Shown: positions 57,833 through 64,000 of the stretch, one piece after another
Numbering within the stretch: the first letter of the stretch is position 1
How the letters are laid out: every line of letters begins with the position of its first letter
Assembly (NCBI RefSeq): GCF_018861905.1
Contig: NZ_JAHLDU010000005.1
Span: 1 to 64,000, forward strand
Reading direction: 5' to 3'
Source of the DNA: Clostridium sp. DSM 17811
GTDB taxonomy: Bacteria; Bacillota; Clostridia; Clostridiales; Clostridiaceae
Length of the DNA stretch: 64,000 nucleotides
Translations under genes and position numbers: made by a program
Notes under the pieces: generated by a model
Told to the model about the DNA's origin: nothing
The model's database searches: none
What the model saw: only the letters and a program-made list of their open reading frames with translations

Positions 57833-59884
57833 ATGAGTAAGAAAAAAATTATAACTGGAGATATACTTAAAGAGGCTACTAAAGGCGCTTTTATAAAGCT
57901 AAACCCCAAATACATGATGAAAAATCCTGTTATGTTTGTAGTTGAAATTGGGTTTGTGATAACTTTATTTCTAACCTTTTTCCCATATGTATTTGGTGAT
58001 AAAGGACAAAATATTAGAGCTTATAATGGACTTGTATCCTTTATATTACTTATTACAGTTCTGTTTGCAAATTTTGCTGAAGCAGTGGCTGAAGGAAGAG
58101 GAAAAGCTCAAGCTGAAAGTTTAAAGAAAGCTCGAACGGATTCAACGGCAAAATTATTAGATTCAAAAGGAAATTTCAAATTGATAAGTTCTGTAGAATT
58201 AAAAAAAGGAGATATGGTTCTAGTTGAGACTGGTGACTTTATTCCTAATGATGGAGAAGTAATTGAGGGGCTTGCATCAGTTGATGAATCTGCAATTACT
58301 GGAGAATCGGCACCTGTACTTAAGGAAGCCGGTGGTGATTTTGGTTCTGTAACAGGAGGAACAAAGGTTGTTAGTGATTGGCTTAAAGTTGAAATAACAG
58401 TAACTCCTGGAGAATCATTCTTAGATAAGATGATTAAACTTGTTGAAGGTGCTTCGAGGAAAAAGACACCAAATGAAATTGCATTAAGTACGCTACTTGT
58501 AGCTTTAACCCTAATATTTCTAATTGTTATAGTAACCTTATATCCAATGGCTAGTTACTCTAAAGTTACGTTGCAAGTATCTACGCTTATTGCATTGCTT
58601 GTGTGTTTGATTCCTACAACTATTGGAGGACTTCTCTCAGCAATTGGAATAGCAGGAATGGATAGAGTAACAAGATTTAATGTAATTGCAATGTCTGGTA
58701 AAGCAGTCGAGGCTTGCGGTGATGTAGATACAATGATTCTTGATAAAACTGGAACAATAACGTATGGTAACAGACTCGCAGCTGAATTTATACCTGTGGG
58801 AAGACATACTTTAGAAGATCTTAGAGTGCAATCTTTAATATCATCAATAAAAGATACAACTCCAGAAGGGAAATCAGTAATTCAGCTTGCAAAAAAACAA
58901 GGAGTTTCAATTAATGAAGAGGATTATAAAGATGCTGAATTTGTAGAGTTTACGGCGCAGACAAGAATGAGCGGTATGAACCTATCAAATGGAGTTCAAA
59001 TTCGAAAAGGTGCATCGGATTCTATAATTAAATATGTGGAGAAAATCAATGGAAAAGCTCCTACAGATTTAGAAGCTGCTGTAATAAGAGTTGCTAGTGC
59101 TGGTGGTACACCACTTACTGTTTGTGTAGGAAATGAGATATTCGGTGTTATTTACTTAAAAGATACCGTAAAACCGGGACTTACAGAAAGGTTTGCAAGA
59201 CTTCGCGAAATGGGAATTAAAACTATCATGTGTACTGGGGACAATCCTCTTACTGCAGCAACTATAGCTAGGGAAGCTGGCGTAGATGATTTTGTAGCAG
59301 AATGTAAGCCCGAAGATAAAATCGCCGTAATTAAAAAAGAACAGGATTTAGGTAAGCTTGTAGCCATGACTGGAGACGGAACAAATGATGCCCCAGCGCT
59401 AGCCATGGCAGATGTAGGAATTGCAATGAATAGTGGAACTACAGCAGCAAAAGAAGCTGCAAATATGGTTGATCTTGATTCAGATCCTACAAAAATATTA
59501 GAGGTTGTAGAAATTGGTAAACAACTACTTATAACAAGAGGTGCATTAACTACTTTTAGTATAGCAAATGATGTAGCAAAATACTTTGCAATTATTCCAG
59601 CTATGTTTGCAGCAGGTATACCAAGAATGAATGTACTAAATATTATGGGATTATCAACGCCTCATAGTGCCATACTCTCAGCTTTAATATTCAATGCTAT
59701 AATAATTCCAGCTTTAATTCCTATAGCAATGAAAGGTGTTAAATATACACCAATGAAATCAGAAGCTCTGCTTCGTAGAAATCTTTTGATTTATGGATTA
59801 GGTGGACTTATTGCTCCTTTTGTAGGAATTAAAATATTGGATTTAGCAGTTACACCATTGCTTAGAATTCTAAACCTAGGTTAA
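57833..59884 (+). CDS. kdpB: potassium-transporting ATPase ATP-binding subunit KdpB
   Basis: 683 residues, P-type ATPase. Phosphorylation motif [13 protein letters not shown] with the catalytic Asp, TGES motif in [13 protein letters not shown], the membrane motif [17 protein letters not shown], and hinge [19 protein letters not shown] are all intact. It drives K+ uptake in complex with KdpA, C and F when external K+ is low. GAAGGGG precedes the start. Confidence 0.98.
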   Translation: MSKKKIITGDILKEATKGAFIKLNPKYMMKNPVMFVVEIGFVITLFLTFFPYVFGDKGQNIRAYNGLVSFILLITVLFANFAEAVAEGRGKAQAESLKKARTDSTAKLLDSKGNFKLISSVELKKGDMVLVETGDFIPNDGEVIEGLASVDESAITGESAPVLKEAGGDFGSVTGGTKVVSDWLKVEITVTPGESFLDKMIKLVEGASRKKTPNEIALSTLLVALTLIFLIVIVTLYPMASYSKVTLQVSTLIALLVCLIPTTIGGLLSAIGIAGMDRVTRFNVIAMSGKAVEACGDVDTMILDKTGTITYGNRLAAEFIPVGRHTLEDLRVQSLISSIKDTTPEGKSVIQLAKKQGVSINEEDYKDAEFVEFTAQTRMSGMNLSNGVQIRKGASDSIIKYVEKINGKAPTDLEAAVIRVASAGGTPLTVCVGNEIFGVIYLKDTVKPGLTERFARLREMGIKTIMCTGDNPLTAATIAREAGVDDFVAECKPEDKIAVIKKEQDLGKLVAMTGDGTNDAPALAMADVGIAMNSGTTAAKEAANMVDLDSDPTKILEVVEIGKQLLITRGALTTFSIANDVAKYFAIIPAMFAAGIPRMNVLNIMGLSTPHSAILSALIFNAIIIPALIPIAMKGVKYTPMKSEALLRRNLLIYGLGGLIAPFVGIKILDLAVTPLLRILNLG

Positions 59885-59913
59885 TCTTAGGTTTTATATG
59901 AGGAGAGATAGAA

Positions 59914-60552
59914 ATGAAAGATATGTTAAAGAAATCAGTATTATTAAGTGTGGTACTCTTTGCTTTATGTGGTTTAATATATCCTCTAGCTATGACTGGA
60001 ATAAGTCAAGTGTTATTCAACAACAAGGCTAATGGAAGTATGGTTAGCCTTAATGGGAAAGAGGTTGGCTCAGGGCTTATAGGGCAAAGTTTTACTGATG
60101 AAAGATTTTTTCGCTCTAGAGTTTCAAATTCTAATTATAATATCTATACAAAAGCAGATTTGAAGCCTGATAGTAAAGGTAATATTGCGTATACAGGTGT
60201 AACTTCTGGGTCTTCTAATCTTGGCCCATCAAATCCTGTTTTAATGGATAGAGTAAAAAAAGATATGGATGATTTTTTGAAAAGTCATCCTGGTTTAAAA
60301 GCAGGAGATGTACCTACTGATTTACTAACAAGTTCTGCTTCAGGACTTGATCCTAATATTAGTCCAGAGTCTGCTAAGATACAGGTAGCAGCTGTTGCCA
60401 AGGCTACTAATATTAGTACAACTGATTTAAATAATATTATAACGAAAAATACAGAAGGAAGAACCCTAGGGATATTTGGAGAACCAAGGGTGAATGTATT
60501 AAAAGCTAATTTAGAGATAGCAAATATATTAAAGAGCAAAGGTAAGATATAA
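59914..60552 (+). CDS. kdpC: potassium-transporting ATPase subunit KdpC
   Basis: 212 residues. One N-terminal membrane helix ([20 protein letters not shown]) and an outer domain with [20 protein letters not shown] and [20 protein letters not shown], both family hallmarks. GAGGAGAG precedes the ATG. It is followed by a terminator, so kdpD may be partly separately expressed. Confidence 0.96.
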   Translation: MKDMLKKSVLLSVVLFALCGLIYPLAMTGISQVLFNNKANGSMVSLNGKEVGSGLIGQSFTDERFFRSRVSNSNYNIYTKADLKPDSKGNIAYTGVTSGSSNLGPSNPVLMDRVKKDMDDFLKSHPGLKAGDVPTDLLTSSASGLDPNISPESAKIQVAAVAKATNISTTDLNNIITKNTEGRTLGIFGEPRVNVLKANLEIANILKSKGKI

Positions 60553-60598
60553 TAAAATAATTTTGTTATAGGCTATTATGCTGGTATTATGTTACTTT

Positions 60599-60636
60599 AA
60601 AAGCCAGGCTGCAGGGTTAAACAGTCTGGCTTTAAT
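60599..60636 (+). terminator. terminator between kdpC and kdpD
   Basis: A stem of about 12 bp (AAAGCCAG..CTG with CAGTCTGGCTTT) followed by AATT. Moderate strength. Confidence 0.6.
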
Positions 60637-60748
60637 TATTATAGTATTTAGCACATAAAACATATATTTATGCAATTATAGTACCTAAAGATTAATGGAA
60701 AGTATGAAAATTTAATTATTTAAAAATATATTTAGGATGTGATAGTAC

Positions 60749-61837
60749 ATGGCAGCTTATGAAACAAAAGGAAAGTTAAAAATATATATTGGAGCAGCTC
60801 CAGGTGTAGGTAAAAGTTATCAAATGCTCCATGATGCTAATGAAATGAAAAAAAGCAACAGAGATATTATTATAGGACTTATAGAAACCTATAGAAGAAA
60901 AGGAACAGAAGAACAAATAGGAAACTTAGAGATTCTTCCTTTAAAAGAAATAGATTATAAAGGAGTTAAATTAAAGGAACTAGATTTAGAGGGCGTTATA
61001 GCACGAAAACCAGAATTTGTTGTAATAGATGAATTAGCGCATACTAATGTACCTACTTCTAAAAATAAAAAGCGGTTTGAAGATGTTTTAGAAATATTAG
61101 ATAATGGTATAAATGTTATCACAGCAGTTAATATTCAACACTTAGAAAGCTTAAACGATATAGTTAGTAGAATGACCGGAATTAAGGTTAAAGAAACGGT
61201 ACCAGATAAAATTATTGACATTGCTGATGAAATTAAAGTTATAGATGTATCACCTGATTCACTTAGAGAGCGAATAGTTGATGGAAAGGTTTATTCAAAG
61301 GATAAAATTGACGACGCCTTACATCATTTTTTTAGAATAGGCAATTTAAATGCATTAAGAGAGCTTACTTTAAGAGAAGTTGCAAATGAAGTGGATGAAA
61401 AACTTGTAATATACAAGAATAAAAAGAAAGTAGCGGGATTAATAGGAGCACAGGAAAAAGTTTTAGTATGTGTTAATCTTAAGTTTAATGCAGAATATTT
61501 AATTAGACGGGGTTATAGAACGGCAAAGATGCTAAAAGCAGAATTTTATGTGCTACATGCAAATATATCCTATGCCCATGGGAAAGAGGAACCAAGGAAA
61601 ATAGAAGAATTAAAAAAGCTATGTGAGATGCTTGATGTACACCTTAAGGTTGATATATGTAAAGATCCTGTAAAGACTATTATTGAGTATGCAACAGATA
61701 AAAATATAACTCAGATAATAATGGGCCCCTCTGCGAGAACTAGATTACATGAAATTTTAAGAGGTTCCATTGTACGACGGATAATGAGAGATACAAAATA
61801 TATTGATGTTGTTGTGGTTGCAGATCCTTTAAGATAA
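60749..61837 (+). CDS. kdpD: KdpD sensor/USP protein lacking the kinase part
   Basis: 362 residues. KdpD N-terminal domain (1-~215) with Walker A IGAAPGVGKSYQM and DELAHTNVPTSKNKKRFEDV. A universal stress protein domain follows (about 230-362: VLVCVNLKFNAEYLIRRGYR, ITQIIMGPSARTRLHEIL). It stops there. The four-helix membrane part and kinase of full-length KdpD are missing from this protein. In other clostridia KdpD is also shortened, and USP-linked c-di-AMP binding is known for the family. It probably acts with the kinase encoded 18 bp downstream. Confidence 0.9.
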   Translation: MAAYETKGKLKIYIGAAPGVGKSYQMLHDANEMKKSNRDIIIGLIETYRRKGTEEQIGNLEILPLKEIDYKGVKLKELDLEGVIARKPEFVVIDELAHTNVPTSKNKKRFEDVLEILDNGINVITAVNIQHLESLNDIVSRMTGIKVKETVPDKIIDIADEIKVIDVSPDSLRERIVDGKVYSKDKIDDALHHFFRIGNLNALRELTLREVANEVDEKLVIYKNKKKVAGLIGAQEKVLVCVNLKFNAEYLIRRGYRTAKMLKAEFYVLHANISYAHGKEEPRKIEELKKLCEMLDVHLKVDICKDPVKTIIEYATDKNITQIIMGPSARTRLHEILRGSIVRRIMRDTKYIDVVVVADPLR

Positions 61838-61855
61838 ATTGTATGCCGATTTAAG

Positions 61856-63703
61856 GTGGTGTTATCTATTAAAACATTAAAAAACAAAATAGCAACTATT
61901 AATGTATTCCTGGTTTTAGTTATAGTAATGATTGGGCTTATATCAAGTTTTAATGTATATAGATTAAGTAAAGAAATAGATGGGTTAATAACAAATAACT
62001 ATAAAAGTATTGATGCCTCAAATAAAATGATTGAAATTATTGAAACACAGGATAAAGCAATTCTTCAGTACATAGCGTTTCAAAATAAGAGTTCAATTGA
62101 TACTATTTATAATAGTAATGATGAGCTTTATAAATGGCTCAATGTGGAGAGAAACAATATTACTGAAGTAGGAGAAGAGAATGTAACTAATAAGATAGGG
62201 GATGACTATCTTCTGTTTATTAAGTCTTTCTCAAAGCTTCAAGAATACCAAGAGGTACACTCAAGCAATGAAAATATAAGGTTTTATAATTCACGAGTTT
62301 CGCCTTTGGCAGTTAAAACTAAAGATGATTTAGTGGTTTTGTCTAATATAAATGAGAAGGCTATGTTTAACGGGAGAAATAACGCTAAAAGTAATGCATT
62401 AAATGCTTTGTATCTTATATTGTCAATTTCAACTATAGCTGCAATTATGGGACTAATAATATCTCTTATATACACAAACAGGTTCCTTAAGCCTATATTG
62501 TTATTGATGGAAACCATAAAATCAGTTAAAGAAGGAGAAGTTAATAAACAAGCGCCTATAATAAATGATGATGAAATTGGAATGTTAGCTCAAGAATTTA
62601 ACAATATGACATGTAGGCTTTATGAATTTGAGCAAAGTACGACTGGGAAGTTGCTTTCAGAGAGAAATAAATCCATTGCTATTGTGAAAAGTATTTTAGA
62701 TCCATTGATAGTTCTGGATGCTAGCTATAAAATTCAGTTATTAAATGATTCAGGTGAGAGCATTTTTGGTGTATTAGAACAAAATATAATCAATAGTCAT
62801 TTTTTGGAGACCATTGGAAATATGGAGATATATGATTATATCTTTTGTGTGGTAAACAATAAAAATGATAATGATAATGCTGAAAAGGTAATAAGTTTTA
62901 AAGTAAATGATAAAACATATTTTTTTAATTTAATAGTTACGGTAGTTAATAATAAAGATAATGAAACTAATGCTATAGTAGTACTTTTAAAAAATATAAC
63001 TGAATATAGGCAACTAGAAAAGGTGCGAACAGATTTTATAGCTACTATTTCTCATGAGTTTAAAACCCCACTTACATCTATTACGATGGGAGTAGGATTA
63101 ATACTTGAAAAGAATGTAGGAACTATAAATGAAAAACAAGAAGAACTTTTGGTTACTATAAAAGAAGAGACTGAAAAGCTTACAGATTTAGTTAGTGATT
63201 TGTTAAGACTATCTAAAATACAATCAGATAAAGCAGCATACAATATAAAGCCGCATTCTATAAATAAGATTATAGGTGAATGTGTTGAAAATTATTTAAT
63301 ACAGGCTAAAAGCAATGGAATTGTTTTAGAAAGTAGTATACGAGAAGAATTGCCAAATGTCATTGTTGATAAAGAAAAGATAACATGGGTATTGAATAAT
63401 TTGGTATCTAATGCATTAAAATATACAAACTCAGGTGGGAAAATTGTTATAGATGCTTTTATATTTGGAGATAAAATGAAAGTTTTTGTTAAAGATAACG
63501 GCACTGGGATTCCTAGAGAATATCATGAGAGAATATTTGAAAGGTTTGTTAAAATAAATGCCTACGATATAGAGTTTCTAAGCTCAGGGATAGGTCTTTC
63601 TATTGCAAAAGGAATTGTAGAGGCACATGGTGGAATAATCTATTGTGAAAGTGAAGTTAATAAGGGAAGTACCTTTATATTTACTTTGCCTGTGGAGAAG
63701 TAA
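61856..63703 (+). CDS. sensor histidine kinase adjoining truncated KdpD
   Basis: About 610 residues. Membrane helix near the N-terminus (INVFLVLVIVMIGLISSFNV), outer domain to ~182, second helix (ALYLILSISTIAAIMGLIIS), HAMP, PAS (~280-385), HisKA with phospho-His in TISHEFKTPLTSITMG, and HATPase with NNLVSNALKYTNSGG, DNGTGIPREYH and SSGIGLSIAKGIVEAHGG. The start is unclear: GTG 61856/61859 overlap the AAGGTGGTG site, and ATT 61868 is well spaced. Probably the kinase half of a split Kdp system. Confidence 0.88.
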   Translation: MVLSIKTLKNKIATINVFLVLVIVMIGLISSFNVYRLSKEIDGLITNNYKSIDASNKMIEIIETQDKAILQYIAFQNKSSIDTIYNSNDELYKWLNVERNNITEVGEENVTNKIGDDYLLFIKSFSKLQEYQEVHSSNENIRFYNSRVSPLAVKTKDDLVVLSNINEKAMFNGRNNAKSNALNALYLILSISTIAAIMGLIISLIYTNRFLKPILLLMETIKSVKEGEVNKQAPIINDDEIGMLAQEFNNMTCRLYEFEQSTTGKLLSERNKSIAIVKSILDPLIVLDASYKIQLLNDSGESIFGVLEQNIINSHFLETIGNMEIYDYIFCVVNNKNDNDNAEKVISFKVNDKTYFFNLIVTVVNNKDNETNAIVVLLKNITEYRQLEKVRTDFIATISHEFKTPLTSITMGVGLILEKNVGTINEKQEELLVTIKEETEKLTDLVSDLLRLSKIQSDKAAYNIKPHSINKIIGECVENYLIQAKSNGIVLESSIREELPNVIVDKEKITWVLNNLVSNALKYTNSGGKIVIDAFIFGDKMKVFVKDNGTGIPREYHERIFERFVKINAYDIEFLSSGIGLSIAKGIVEAHGGIIYCESEVNKGSTFIFTLPVEK

Positions 63704-63765
63704 ATTAATGAAACACATTACTTAAAGTTAAATCTAAATAAAATAAAATTAATGGGGTGAGAGCA

Positions 63766-64000
63766 TTGGATAATGAAATTAAAGCTATGCTAGTAAAATT
63801 ATTAGAAACACAGACCAAACTCGAACATGATATAACTGAAATAAAGATAGAATTAAAAAAGGGATCTATAGAGCTTGAGACTATATTGAAAAATGTAAAT
63901 ACAACTGTAGATGGACAAACTTCACATAAAGATCAATATGACATGGTAACTCAGAATGAGAATTCGATAATTTATGAAAGGACGGAATTAATAGAAGCTG
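63766..64000 (+). CDS. unknown coiled-coil protein, N-terminal part
   Basis: TTG start 63766 with GGGGTGAG upstream. Open to the window edge (78 codons). It begins MDNEIKAMLVKLLETQTKLE and continues ITEIKIELKKGSIELE, a charged helix with heptad spacing. Similar short coiled-coil hypothetical proteins are common in clostridia. It is not a kdpE response regulator. Confidence 0.65.
   Translation, partial: MDNEIKAMLVKLLETQTKLEHDITEIKIELKKGSIELETILKNVNTTVDGQTSHKDQYDMVTQNENSIIYERTELIEA

Overview
The window is AT-rich, low-GC Firmicute DNA, most likely from a saccharolytic Clostridium. Evidence for this is the end of a butyryl-CoA synthesis operon (etfA-hbd), an electron-bifurcating NfnAB transhydrogenase, a group B-type [FeFe] hydrogenase, a SleL-like spore enzyme, CIRCE-controlled groESL, the rnr-smpB-ssrA order, GTG/TTG starts behind strong GGAGG sites, and short intergenic regions ending in U-tract hairpins.

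Region 1 (1-27.5 kb) is a conserved core: etfA/hbd, an iron alcohol dehydrogenase, nfnAB, an 8-oxoguanine glycosylase, two membrane proteins, groESL, a guanine-riboswitch-controlled guaB followed by guaA, a TerC-like protein, two paralogous DUF1646 transporters each behind the same conserved leader (DUF1646/Na+-I type RNA), a LysM-GH18 spore hydrolase, pgi, a six-repeat triple-tyrosine protein, a pseudouridine synthase, RNase R and SmpB.

Region 2 (27.7-38.5 kb) is an accessory zone starting at the intact tmRNA gene ssrA. It holds a membrane-anchored HNH nuclease, a SLATT effector-like protein, an AbiEi antitoxin beside a wrecked AbiEii toxin gene, a second partial ssrA copy, a decayed serine-tRNA-like sequence, and an LXG type VII secretion effector operon with helical partners and candidate immunity proteins. 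It ends in an ssrA-3'-end-like sequence and an hsdM fragment.

Region 3 (38.6-51.4 kb) is one chemosensory operon: CheY, a soluble receptor with two complete signalling domains and no membrane segment, two three-domain CheW proteins, CheB, an atypical receiver, an Hpt/STAS protein, CheR, a CheA with two Hpt domains, and a ParA-type ATPase. It is bracketed by ~120-bp direct repeats carrying the ssrA 3' end sequence. It looks like a complete cytoplasmic chemosensory array with its own positioning ATPase, acquired at a tmRNA integration hotspot. No integrase, flagellar, cheC or cheD gene is in the window.

Region 4 (51.9-64 kb) returns to core-like genes: a DUF2089 operon, the hydrogenase, and a kdp potassium-pump operon (small ORF, kdpF, kdpA, kdpB, kdpC) followed by a split KdpD (a separate sensor/USP protein plus a separate histidine kinase). 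No kdpE is seen before the window ends.
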